NCBI GenBank assembly: GCA_049999765.1
Contig: JBNGIQ010007709.1
Location: forward strand, 1-60,811
DNA length: 60,811 nt
Source of the DNA: Phaeoceros laevis
Taxonomy: Eukaryota > Anthocerotophyta > Anthocerotopsida > Notothyladales
Reading direction: 5' to 3'
Shown: piece by piece, positions 37,456 through 52,111 of the stretch
Layout: the number at the start of each line of letters is the position of its first letter
Position numbering within the stretch: the first letter of the stretch is position 1
The notes under the pieces: model-generated
The model's database searches: none
Told to the model about the DNA's origin: nothing
The model's input: only the letters and a program-made list of their open reading frames with translations
Program-made: the position numbers and the translations under genes

Positions 37456-39213
37456 AGAGAGCGCGAGAAAGCGAACTGGAGCACCTGAGTGGTGTACTAC
37501 CCACCACAAAAGAACAATAATAAAGTTTGCGTACCGAACATGGATGCATGTCTCTACAAAGGATACGACATGGCGCATGCAATCATGCTGCATGCCTCCG
37601 TCATCCCCTCCGACAGGCTTGAGCGGGAGACCGCCACGTGGCGGAAGATAGCGACTAGTAATAGCCCTCTTAAATGTGGGATTTAGTAGGTGACTGTAGG
37701 TCTATATTCCCCCGGTTACCGTTAACAAAATCTTAACGTTGGGAATCAACGTGTGGCATGGCCAGGCGCCTGCACCACATCATCAGATTCCGCCATATCC
37801 TCGTTTGGGACAAAACACACGAGATCCCGGAAATACGCATTCCATTGTTTATAGTAAGGAGCATCAGGTCAACACTGAAACGAAATGGGAGCCGTTTCTT
37901 ACCTACAGGAGAACGGACCACTGCCGGCAGAGCCCAAGACGAGCACAAGAGCCAGCCAGCCAGAAGCTTGCTGTCACTGACAGACGTCTCACCGGCCGGT
38001 TAACTTTCACCACGGACATTTCACCCCGCCCGGACAATGACCCCGAAACGGCCGGGAAAATGTGTACGTTGGCCTGGCGAAACTGGGTTACGCCGTCTCT
38101 CTCGCTCGGGGGTCGAGGACTCTGGAGCCGGATCGGAGACCTCTCACGCTTTCCCGAGCTCAATGATCGAGTCCCGGCGGCGTGGCTCTTCTCCCTTTTT
38201 CCACCCAACCCGCACTCTTTCCAGATTGCAGGCTGGCCCGCATCCCACCTTCTCCCTCATCGTTGTGTGCCCTGGTCTGGGCGCCTGTGGCGTCGCCAAT
38301 TGGTGGTGGATGCGGGGCGGGCCATGCCATGGCGCCGTTGTCTTTCTGTCTCTCACTTTCCTGCTGCTAGAGTCGAGAGGCCACAGACTGGCTGCTTGCC
38401 GCGCTCTGACACACTCCATTTCTTGTGCGAGGCAGCTCCGAGCTGTTACCGTGGGAACTGAGTGTGGCTGGTCGTCTCCTCCGCTTCTCTTCTCTTCCCG
38501 AGGTCTGCCCTCTGCTTCTCTCTCCCACAACCTGGCTGGTCGCCTGCTCGCGGGTTGGTTACGCGCAAGACGGGAAGACATAGCTGCGAGGACGCCGAGC
38601 AAGCAAGCAGCCTTTTTCTCTTTCTCTGTCTGGGAGGTTGCCTTGCGCCCGTCAATGCTGATGGCTATGGCGCGGTGGTAGAGATTTTTGTGCGCTTTTC
38701 AGGAGCTGCTGTCCACTTTTCCCTTTGTGGGGGAGGGTGTTGCGGCCGGTGCTCCGCCGCGGGGCCTGGAGGCCTTCTGGCGGGAAGGGAAGGGACGGAG
38801 AGCGCGGGGGAAGGACAGGGATAGGCTCTGAAAGCGGGGGGCACATATCGGTTGCTTCAGGGCGGCTGACAAGAGCTGAGCTTTCTCAAGCAGCGGCGGA
38901 GGCTCTTGGCTGAGCATTCTTGGGCACAAAATCCGGCCCTGCGAGATCCTGAGGTAATGCACACTGGTCAAGTTGATTGATGGCAGTGCGGAAATGAACG
39001 GTTAGTACAATCTCCGAAGTAGCTGCCCTGCGGCTTCTGATTTGCGTTCTACGGTTTCTTGATTCTGAGGAATCGGTGCTAATGTTTTTGCTCACTCTGG
39101 CTGTGGGCTACTGGAGCATGCAGGTGAAGGATTGTGCAGACATTGCCTTCAGAGGAGCCGAGGGGGCGGGCCTGCGATGCGCTTGTGACTGCTTCGATTG
39201 AGTGGAACCCGCA

Positions 39214-41277
39214 ATGATGGTTCCTGGGGCTGAGAGACTGACGGGCGGTAGGGGCACCAGAAGCAGAGCCACCTTCTTCAAGCACAAGGAGAGGAAGACC
39301 TGGGGCGTCATTGAAGCTGTCTTCCTCCTTGCCGGCGTCCTGTGCTGCTTCGGAATCAATGCTGCCGCCACAGACGCCGATGCTCTGCGGAGCTTCCAGG
39401 ACACGGCAGATGTGGCCGGCAACCTCAACTGGACTCGGACTGGGAATCCCTGCAACGCGAGCGAGGCTTGGACTGGAGTGTACTGCGAGCGCGGAAGAGT
39501 GTACAAGCTCTACCTCACGGGGTTCAACCTCACGGGCCCCATCACTGCCCTGGCTGCTCTCGATCAGCTGCGAGTGCTGTCTGCAGGCAACAACGCCTTC
39601 ACCGACACCATCCCGGAGTTGGGCAGCTGGAGGTTCCTCAGGCAGCTCTACCTGGACGGCAACAATCTGTCGGGCGCCATCCCGGAGTCCATCGGCAACC
39701 TCACCTACTTGTGGCGGATATTCCTGGCGGACAACCAGCTCTCCGGACCCATTCCAGCGACGCTGGGGAACATCAAACGGCTGCTCACTCTCAACCTGCG
39801 CAACAACGCGCTCTCTGGGAACATCCCGGACCTGCAGCTGAGCAACTTGACGGATTTTGATGTGTCCGGGAACCAGCTCACCGGATCCATTCCTCCGTCG
39901 TTGCAGAGATTCTCCAACGAGTCCTTTCTGGGCAATGATGGGCTGTGCGGGGGTCCTCTGGCGGCCTGTCCAGAGTCGGGTGTGCCGCCATTGCCGGCTG
40001 TGGACATGGCTCAAACGAGACGGAAGAAATCCAACAGGTTGAGCACAGGAGCCATCATCGGCATCGTGTTGGCAGACATTGTCGTGGTGGCACTCCTTAC
40101 ACTGGTGTTCCTCTTCTACTACTGGAAGAAGTACTCGTACCCCAAGATGGAGAAGGTTGGGAAACGCAGGGAGTCGGAGAAGGGGGAGCAGTCGTCCAGT
40201 CAGTACTCTCTCCAGCTACCTGAAGCAGAGCGGAGCAAGCTTGCCTTCTTCGACGGTTTCGAGTCCACGTTCGAGCTGGAAGACCTGCTGCGTGCGTCTG
40301 CGGAGATGCTTGGCAAAGGAACCTTTGGAACTTCATATAAGGCTGTGTTGGAGGATGGAACTGTGGTGGCCGTGAAGCGACTCAAGGACGTCACAACCTC
40401 AGGGAAGAAGGACTTTGAGCAGCAGATGGAGCTCATCGGCAAGCTCAGGCACTCCAACTTGGTACCTCTGGTGGCTTACTACTATGCCAAGGATGAGAAG
40501 CTTCTGGTGTACCCCTACCAGTCCAATGGAAGCCTCTACGCACTCCTTCACGGTAACCTCTCCTTCCTTCCCTGTTGTTTGTTTCAACTGCTGAGACTTG
40601 GATTGGATTGAACTGACCTGGCATGAGGTGCAGGAAGTCGAGGCCCTGGACGAACTCCTCTGGACTGGGTAACCCGCCTGCGCATTGCTCTGGGCTCCGC
40701 CAGAGGACTGGCCTACTTGCACCAGGCGTGCAGCAGCCAGAAGATCCCACATGCCAACATCAAGTCGTCAAACATACTGCTGGACCTGCACTACAACGCC
40801 TGTGTGTCCGACTTCGGCATCTCCCTGCTGGTCAGCCCTTCCATTGTGGCATCTAGGATGGCAGGTTACAAGGCACCCGAGCACAGCGACTCCAAGAGGG
40901 TGTCCCAGCGGGCAGACGTTTACAGCTTCGGGGTGCTGTTGCTGGAGCTGCTGACAGGGAAGGCGCCCTCCCAATCCTACCTCCAGGACGACGGCATCGA
41001 CCTACCTCGCTGGGTGCAGTCGGTGGTGCGGGAGGAGTGGACTGCCGAGGTGTTCGACATCGAGCTGATGAGGTACAAGAACATCGAGGAAGAGATGGTG
41101 GCTCTCTTGCAGATCGCCATGCTGTGTGTGTCTCAGGCACCTGACCAGCGCCCCAAGATGAGCCAAGTGGTCAGGATGATCGACGAAATCAGAGGGGACC
41201 AGTCTCCAGGGCGTGAGGGGTCCCTTTCCTCCCAGTCCATCTCGTCTCCTGCTGTTTCCGAGGAGAGAACTGACTGA
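39214..41277 (+). CDS. LRR receptor-like kinase, subfamily III, catalytically atypical
   Basis: Two exons (39214-40552, 40634-41277) encode 660 residues. A signal-anchor-like segment is followed by an LRRNT, five or six leucine-rich repeats (for example [20 protein letters not shown]), a Ser/Pro linker, a transmembrane helix ([20 protein letters not shown]) and a kinase domain. The kinase keeps the Gly loop (GKGTFGTSY), Lys388 (VAVKRL) and DFG (D506), but the catalytic loop reads HAN (486-488) instead of HRD. It therefore looks like a pseudokinase, typical of LRR-III receptors such as RLK902/RKL1 relatives. It probably acts at the plasma membrane as a scaffold or co-receptor. The start used is the first ATG after an in-frame stop. 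Confidence 0.93.
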
Positions 41278-42221
41278 CCAGGCCTTGGGTCTTCCCACAG
41301 GTTCTGAATTCATGTCTTGTGGATCATGTGTAGCAACCATTTAGAGAGCTAATGAGTGATCCACTGGGAGTGCCCTCCTTGCTTGCTCTTGCTCAATATC
41401 CTGTTAGAACTGTGCAGAAGGCAGGCTCCCTTCCAATTTGTGGAACTCTCTCTCATCTCCAGGTGACTAAATTGGCCTGGAGGTTTTGTAGGCCCGAGTT
41501 TCCAGCCAGTCAAGCTTGCTGGTGGTCACTTCCATCGCTTGTTGTACATTCACCTGTCGCTCTGCTGTGAATGCTGTCTGGTGCAGGCAAGCATGCGAAG
41601 CCTATACTGTACCCCCTTTTCATCTGCCAGCACCACCTGACATTGACAAAAACTAGACTAGTCGTCTAGTATCAGACAGACAGCTTGTGAACAACAACCA
41701 CTGAATTTCAGTCCCGTTGCATTTTACTGTAGTCTTTGCAGGATTCCAGGAAGCACTCCGGTCTCTCTCCCGACATCATGTGACCACTAACGGTCGAAAT
41801 CCATGTTGCTCAGAACCTACAGTAGTGCTCAGAGCAGCATTACTGTGCCATTATTTTGTCACACTCCATCCTGCCGCCTGGAGTCGAACTGACACCACTA
41901 CGACCTTCTTAAAGAATGTCACTGTCACTGTCTAAAGCGCTTTGCCCTAAATTATGGGTGGTACTGTACACTGGGCCTTCCAGCTGCACCAGTTAATGTT
42001 ACCTAATTCCATACTTGGCGGTGAAATGGATAGTATGTGTGGACATTTATAAGCTTTCAACAGCGCAGGCAAGCAATTAGCAACATACAGTACAGTCAGT
42101 TGTGTTTCATTGTTTGTAACTTTGTAACACAACGAGTGGTAATAAGCCGATTCGTGGAGCTCATTCTTGGAGCCAGTCAGATGTCTCCGAACTTTATTTC
42201 ATAAGTAGAAAGAAGCCCTGT
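41278..42221. other. Spacer between convergent LRR kinase and subtilase genes
   Basis: Holds the 3' flanks of both genes. No ORF of interest or repeat seen. Confidence 0.5.
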
Positions 42222-45925
<3,704 letters not shown>

Positions 45926-46662
45926 CGTGGAGAGTTTCTCTGCATGAAGATGGATATTTCCTCATGTTGATCATCATGCTCCCATATATAGCTTTATATG
46001 CTCTACTTACGAGAACTTGGCCATCGAGCATCATCTACTTGCCAGAACTTGGCCATCGAGATCTTGGCACCACCTACTTGTGTGAGAACTTGGTCATGGA
46101 GATCTTGGCATCACCTTCTTGGCACCACCTACTTGTGTGAGAACTTGGCCATCGAGATCTTGGCATCACCTACTTGGGAGAACTTGGCCATCGAGATCTT
46201 CAAATTCTATTGTGTGTTTTTTGCTGGGCATCGGGGATTCGGGGTAAGCCACATCCATGAAGACAGCGTTACATGAGACGGTTAGTCCAAACACCACTAA
46301 AGTCGGGCCGCTAAACGACGGAATCAGCACACGTGTTAGGGAGGTAAAGTCTTAGCATCATGTGGAAATGATGGCGGCTGTACAGATTGCATGTTTTCTT
46401 GTCGACAGAAGAGCTCTCATTGTGACAACTCTTTTTGGGTGTAACAATCTCCACAGTTTGGTCCCGCTTGGAGAGCGTCCTGCTTGCTCTAACGTTTCCC
46501 GAACATTTCAACCTTCGCTCAACATTAACCTACATGGCCGAAAAGTAGCCAAATTGACTCCACAATAAAGGTTCTAAGAGATGGTAGAACAAAAATTTTG
46601 CTGAACTTCTCTCTAACACTAGGACACTGGAACTTCTCTAGTTGGGCAGCACGACGACGTCG
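45926..46662. promoter_or_regulatory. Subtilase 5' flank and eIF3L 3' flank
   Basis: On the minus strand a TATA-like gcatataaagctatatatgg lies at about 45982-46001, 57-76 bp above the subtilase ATG. A tandem array follows immediately upstream (46012-46200). The rest, to 46662, should include the 3' UTR of eIF3L. No gene seen. Confidence 0.5.
46012..46200. repeat. Irregular tandem array in the subtilase promoter, five copies
   Basis: The word agaacttggccatcgagatc, or a close variant, begins at 46012, 46044, 46085, 46140 and 46179, with spacings of 32, 41, 55 and 39 bp. Between them atcttggcaccacctacttg recurs. The array ends about 87 bp upstream of the subtilase start codon. Confidence 0.9.
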
Positions 46663-48909
46663 TTACTCCAGTTTCACTTGTTCCAAATCCTCCACAAGCT
46701 CGTCAAACTGCAAACAAGAAATCCACGATAAAGTACCTGGAACAACACACAGCACGGACTTACCAACCACAAGCCAAGGCAAAAGTTGTTCCAGTACCTT
46801 TGCTATGTGACGAATGAAGTACTCTCCGAACCGTTTGGTCACCTTTGGATCTGCAATATATACCATATCCTGCACACCAAGAGGACTGAACTGTAAACTA
46901 CAAGAAACAACTTTCACAGAAGAAATTAAGCTGGCAAGGAAGAGGAAACTGTAGTGCGAGGAATTCCAACCTCGTCAATGTAGAAGTCCACATCAGCATT
47001 GGACTGCACAGATCCCTCATTGTCCAGCACATGCGACTTGAGCTTATATGTGAGCAGTGCCATCCTGTTCACATTCAAGAAAATATGAACAAACGCTTGC
47101 CTAAGGGGATCACACTGATTCCACTCATGAAAATGAGCATCTGTCATCGACGTGCTAGCTGCAGACCTCAAAGTAGGTTCATCAATTTCCATGAAGGACG
47201 CCAATCTGGCAATCGAAATAGATGTGTACAGCTTCAAAAAGCTGCGAATGCTCGGAAGAAGCTGCTGTTGTCGTACTTCTGACAGAAAAAGCTTCAGCTG
47301 CAACCTGTAAGCATCCTGAATCCAATGCCATACATCAAGTGTGAGGTGAACTTCGTAGCCAACCATATTCTATCCTTCAACCACATGCATGCTAGTCACA
47401 AGTGCTGCACATAGAACAATGTGCAGCCTTGAGAGTTCACTGAGTTTGCTGACCTGGTTGTAGTTGACCAGCGGCTCGTCATAGTTTGGAGGAGAAGGAG
47501 TGATAAATTTTGGGCAGGCATACGAGAAAAGCTCATCATACACCGTTTCATCACTCCTTTGCATCCGCACCATCTTTTCAGCGTACTTCTCCCTCAGCTG
47601 ATTGTTCACATTATCGTCGACAAGTTTCACATGAGGAGAGAGGGAAAGGCAGATTGCCAGCAATGCATACATCTGCTCGTTCTTCTTGTGAATCTGATCG
47701 GCCTGTGATGACCGTTGGTTGTACTGCTTTGTTTTAATGAGATACAGTAGAATTTGGTTGAATGCCGTGATGGCATCAACGTACCTGCAGCCAACCAACG
47801 ACAAGTATTCAGAATCATCATAGTAAACGATTCCGCTGTTCCGAAATGCCAAGGGGCGGGGTTTAAGAGTTCTTACCGTCTCAGCATCATGTTTGCAAAC
47901 CCGAAGTAGTACACTGTTGTGATCTGTGTTCCAACAACGCAGCTCCAAACCCCATTCTGGCTCAGGTCGATGGGAGCCAGTGCTCGGAGACCACTGTGGT
48001 AATCTCCAAGAAGGCAGTGCACCCGCACGAGACCTATAATACTGAAATAACCCAAAACTTTCAGCACATTGGTGCCACCGTCATAGTCATATCCATCATT
48101 GGCTGTAAAATTTCCGACCCCTTCCTTCTCATCCTCTAGAACTTGCAGAATCAAAGACTTGTCAATCAAAGCCTGGAGGAAGTTGAGGACTCCGTAGACG
48201 TTCCACACCTGAATCAATACCACAACGGCGAACCATCCACCAAACTCAACTTCATTGTGCCAAAATAAATCCTGACATGTAACCCCAGACAGAAAGCAAA
48301 CCCACAGCAATCCCCACTGCAGCATACCTCCTCGTACTGTCGAAGCAACTGAAGCTCATGCTCTGTCTTGTCCTTGAGCTTGGCCCGGTATTGACAGAAG
48401 GACTGGAACTGATAGATGAACTCGTCCACCATGTCCCAAAGCCACTGGTTGGGCAGCTGCATGTTCACATTACCGTGCAGAATAACAGTGAAAAGGTTGC
48501 AGTAGTTGTCCCAGGATTCGCACCTCTGCTCCAGTGTGGGGGTGAGCCTGGCATAGACGTGCCGAAACCACATCTCCCGGTACAAAAGGCAAAAGACGTG
48601 GTCGTTCTCGACCAGAGGGGCAATGGCCTCCACCGAGGGCCAGTAGGACTGCTTGAACATACGCTCACTCAGCTTCTGAAAGCTGCCCTCGTACATCTGG
48701 TGAATCTCATATGCGTTCTTCTCTCGGATATGCCTGTAGAGATAGACCACGAAGGTCTTGACCACATCAGGCACGTAGTTGGGGCTGTCGAAGCCGGGAT
48801 CCTGCTGCTGGACGTCCCGGAATCCATCGCGGAACTCTGGGCGATCATCGTAGCTGTCGTCGTATCCGCCGGCGAAATCGCCTCGTCCTCCATAGCTCTC
48901 GTAGGCCAT
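46663..48909 (-). CDS. eIF3L: Translation initiation factor eIF3 subunit L
   Basis: Seven exons (48909-48328, 48208-47877, 47784-47454, 47315-47167, 47064-46971, 46869-46798, 46707-46663) encode 534 residues in consistent phase, the usual length. An acidic Gly/Tyr-rich N terminus is followed by the conserved body: VPDVVKTFVVYLYRHI, LQLPNQWLWDMVDEF-like (here MQLPNQWLWDMVDEF), GYFSIIGLVRVHCLLGDYH, and the PCI region with LPSIRSFLKLYTSISI, EPTLR, SNADVDFYIDE. It is a subunit of the cytosolic eIF3 complex that assembles 43S/48S initiation complexes. It faces GLX2 across 328 bp that contain a tRNA gene. Confidence 0.95.
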
Positions 48910-49043
48910 TCTGGCAGCTTCAACCTCCCTGCGCCGTGATGCGGCTGGAAGACCTGTTCGATTGACCACAGCATTTAGGGTGCCCAGTGACCAGTAAGAT
49001 GAAACGTACATAAATAATTTGTGCTTCAAAGTTTCACACAGTT

Positions 49044-49114
49044 GCACCGGTGGTCTAGTGGTAGAATAGTACCCTGCCACGGTACAGACCCGGGTTCGAT
49101 TCCCGGCCGGTGCA
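49044..49114 (+). tRNA. trnG-GCC: tRNA-Gly (anticodon GCC)
   Basis: A 71-nt cloverleaf: acceptor stem GCACCGG / CCGGTGC, D arm in GGTCTAGTGGTAGAAT, anticodon stem GTACC/GGTAC with loop CTGCCAC (anticodon GCC at 49076-49078), and T arm CCGGG TTCGATT CCCGG. A TTTTT run directly follows, a Pol III terminator. The internal A box (TGGTCTAGTGG) and B box (GGTTCGATTCC) are intact. No intron and no encoded CCA. It is a nuclear, cytosolic-type tRNA. Confidence 0.98.
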
Positions 49115-49237
49115 TTTTTGTCGTACGTAACAATCCTCGAGGCTTTTGGCAATGTTGAAAGCTAAGCAATTCAACAAGTCTGTTGTCGACGTGGTCGTGC
49201 AATGCCTGCTTCATCACTTGAGTTGTGATCATCCTCC

Positions 49238-50848
49238 ATGGAGGGCTTGTGGCGGGGACTTGCAGCCAGGCCTGGTGTTTTGTCCAAGGTTTGCCCATTT
49301 TCCTCCTTGCCTGTTTGCGAGTGTTTAACCTCCCGTGAATTTCCACTCAAGGTTGTAGTATTGGCAGGTTACCGGAGCTCTTGCTGTGAGGCCGATTTCC
49401 TCTGTGGCCAGGCTCGGCAGTAGACATGATGGCACGTGTCTCAGACAGCTCATCTACAGCGGTCGGGGGTGGAGCGGAGGCCAATCTTGGCAGCAGGCGA
49501 GGGACAGTAGCTCCGCTGTCGCTTCATCCACGTTGAACATCGAGCTGGTACGTTTAAGACGCGTTGAGACCTGCCTTCAGAGAAGATACGTGACTTCGTA
49601 ACCCCCGTCAGAATTGCCACAGGTGCCATGTCTGGTGGACAATTATGCGTATCTGTTGCATGACACAACCTCAGGTGTGACTGGAGTAGTGGACCCCTCA
49701 GCTGCTGCCCCGGTTGCCAAGGCACTCAAAGACAAGGGTTTAGGTCTATCTTTCATTCTCAATACCCACCATCATTGGGATCATACCGGTGGGAATGTGG
49801 ATTTGAAGCGGGAGTACAATGCCAAGGTTGGTGTGCTCTAGTGATGAGGTTATTGAACCTCACGTAACAGGTGTGCTTGCTTTTGTGTGCAATTGAGGTA
49901 CTGCTGTCTGTCAGTTGTGAAACTCGGGATGCGGGTGGGGGTGCAGATAGTTGGTCCCAAAGCAGATCAGGAGCGGATACCTGGCATTGATCTTGCCTTA
50001 CGAGATGGTGAGAAATGGATGTTTGGCAGCCAGGAGATGAGAGTGCTATTCACACCGGGTCACACTCGAGGTACTGTTGTCTGTCACATGACAAGTGAGC
50101 TCCTGCCTGAGTTTTGCGTACCAGATGGTTACCAAATCGGGGCTTCGCAGGGCATGTGAGCTTCTATTTCCCGGATGCCAAAGCTGTTTTCACCGGAGAT
50201 ACTCTTTTCTCCATAGGGTGCGGTCGGCTATTTGAAGGCTCCGCAGAGCAGGTTGCTAGTTTCACTGTGCCTGTTTCACCAGTGCATGCCTGGTCTTGTC
50301 TGTAATACGAAGAAGATAACCTCACCATTGCTCTGTCTTGCAGATGTGGACCTCCTTGCAAAAGATAGCTTCCCTGCCAGACGATACTCTTGTATACTGT
50401 GGCCATGAGTACACAATGGTAGGCCGCTTCTTCCTACGTACCGGGGCCACTATTTCATTCCATCACCGTTTCTTGAGGTGTGCCCTCTGGAGCCTTGTGC
50501 AGGCAAATGCAAAGTTTGCATTATCGGTGGAACCAAAGAACAAAGCCCTTGTTGAACACTTTGAGAAGATCAAGGACCTTCGCCAGAGAAGCCGCCCGAC
50601 GGTAAAACTTGTCACCTCGAGCTTCACAATCTTCCTTTCCTGGTCTGCAACATGTGAAGATCCACATATATCTCAGACGGGTTCCTGGATGTCCTGCACA
50701 GATACCCACCACTCTGGAAGAAGAGAAGCTGTTCAACCCGTTCCTGCGACCTTTCAGTGAAGAAGTGAGAAAGTCCCTGGAAGTCCCCAGCGGTGCAACT
50801 GATGCCCAGGTGTTTGCCGCTGTCAGGAGTGCCAAAGACAGGTTCTGA
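49238..50848 (+). CDS. GLX2: Hydroxyacylglutathione hydrolase (glyoxalase II), mitochondrial type
   Basis: Eight exons (49238-49288, 49368-49547, 49623-49826, 49947-50070, 50151-50251, 50344-50418, 50503-50601, 50702-50848) encode 326 residues. About 70 N-terminal residues are Arg/Ser/Ala-rich and acid-poor, a mitochondrial presequence. The metallo-beta-lactamase fold has THHHWDH (H126, H128, D130, H131), [25 protein letters not shown] and VYCGHEYT, so all metal ligands are present. It hydrolyses S-D-lactoylglutathione to D-lactate in methylglyoxal detoxification. The sequence is closest to the organellar plant group ([17 protein letters not shown]). The ATG at 49238 is in frame with the next exon. 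Confidence 0.93.
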
Positions 50849-51817
50849 TAGTGTTGAATACTTGTATGCACCACCTATCACCTCACCGGTGATCCTCGCT
50901 CGAAAAGTTAGGCGGTCCTGCCATGGGGATGAGGCATGAGCTTCTCAGATCAGTTGGGCCAGTACGGGGAGTTGGGACCAGGAGCTTGATGAGCGCAACC
51001 ACGAGAAGGACATTCCTTCTCATCCTTCCATGAGAGATTGCAGAAAGAAGGGGTCAAAGACCGAGTGTCAGGTACCGGGATAGGATTTGACTAAAACCAG
51101 GTGAACCTGCCAGAGTTCAGTGTGCACTAAGTACTACCAATAAGTCACTCTTGGAGGTTCATGACGAACTTCAGAAGTCACTTCATCTCCACAAAGTAGT
51201 CGAAAGTTGTGCTGTTAGGGCCGAACAATCTGATAGTGGGGCGAAGACGAAGTCTCCGGCCCGCAGACAACAGGGAGGCGGAATGTGGGACTGTCATGCT
51301 CACGCGAGAGGAGCCAGGTGGCACCATCTTCACATGTGTCTCCACGTCAAGCGATGATGTGGCAGATGAGCCTGAAGGTGGGGATGGTGGCAGACGCAGA
51401 GGTGAAGCAAGCATGTCAAGGCAGGCTGTGGGTTCATGACGCAGGGCTGAGCTCTCTGATGGCGGCAAAACTATCCTCTGTCGACAAAACTATCTCTTTG
51501 GATAGTTTTGCCTGCTCCGAGGCTCCAGGTACTTAACATGAGATGGGGGCGAGCTTGCACAGCAGCAGTCCTGAGCAACAACATTCAGTTTCCTCAGAGC
51601 TCTCTGTTCTGAGTGCCCTCCTTGCAGTCAAAGGCTCCGGCCTGCTTTCATCCGTCCAGACAGTCTACTTCAAGCCACTCTGCCCTGGAACCGTCTTCCG
51701 ATGAGCTTCTGGATGCTTCAGTCACTCCGGTGGAGATCTTGAAGTCACAGTTCTTAGCCTTCAAGAGACTTTGAAAAGGTCGTAGCTAGCAAGCTGTCAG
51801 TGAAGGGGATCTTGGAA

Positions 51818-52111
51818 ATGGAGGCAATCCTGGGACTCGGGCTGGCATTGCTGTTCATTCTGGCGGCCACCGTTTTGGCGTTCACGGATCCTCAGCCAGC
51901 AGCTCAAGGTCCTTATCGGATTGGAATGGCGCCATTTCAGACATACGGTGATCAAACGCACTTGCTTGTCAAAATTCCGGTGTCCATGGCTCCGCCCAGC
52001 TGGGGCAGCGCTGCTGGCAGGACTGTCTATGGCCAGGGCCGCCCAGTACTGCCTGCATTTCAAGCTGCAGCCGGTGGCAGCCCGTTCGCTACACCCTACA
52101 ACTGGAGATGA
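51818..52111 (+). CDS. Hypothetical small secreted or membrane protein
   Basis: 97 residues from ATG 51818. The N terminus MEAILGLGLALLFILAATVL is a clear signal peptide or membrane anchor, followed by a Pro/Ala/Gly-rich tail. I do not recognise a family. Starting with a hydrophobic helix is similar to the ORF at 53858, but no other similarity is visible. It may be a chance ORF. Confidence 0.35.
   Translation: MEAILGLGLALLFILAATVLAFTDPQPAAQGPYRIGMAPFQTYGDQTHLLVKIPVSMAPPSWGSAAGRTVYGQGRPVLPAFQAAAGGSPFATPYNWR

Larger units (their letters stand above)
30685..39213. other. Gene-poor, repeat-rich region of 8.5 kb
   Basis: The first ~700 bp are the 5' flank of the myotubularin gene. From about 31.8 to 37.5 kb the DNA is visibly AT-rich with short decayed repeats and no gene I can support; frames such as 33428-33694 (+, 88 codons) and 34441-34710 (-, 89 codons) have no recognised family. 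From about 37.9 to 39.2 kb composition turns GC-rich, probably promoter and 5' UTR of the LRR kinase gene; several overlapping ORFs there look like chance frames in GC-rich DNA. Confidence 0.55.

Noticed and set aside
37739-38846. Several long overlapping ORFs on both strands upstream of the LRR kinase
   Set aside because: They occur in GC-rich DNA with few stops, contradict each other in frame and carry no recognisable domain; probably promoter and 5' UTR.
48910-49152. N-terminal extension of eIF3L through the tRNA region
   Set aside because: The minus frame is open, but the extension reads antisense to the tRNA gene; the MAYESYGGRG start fits eIF3L length and composition.
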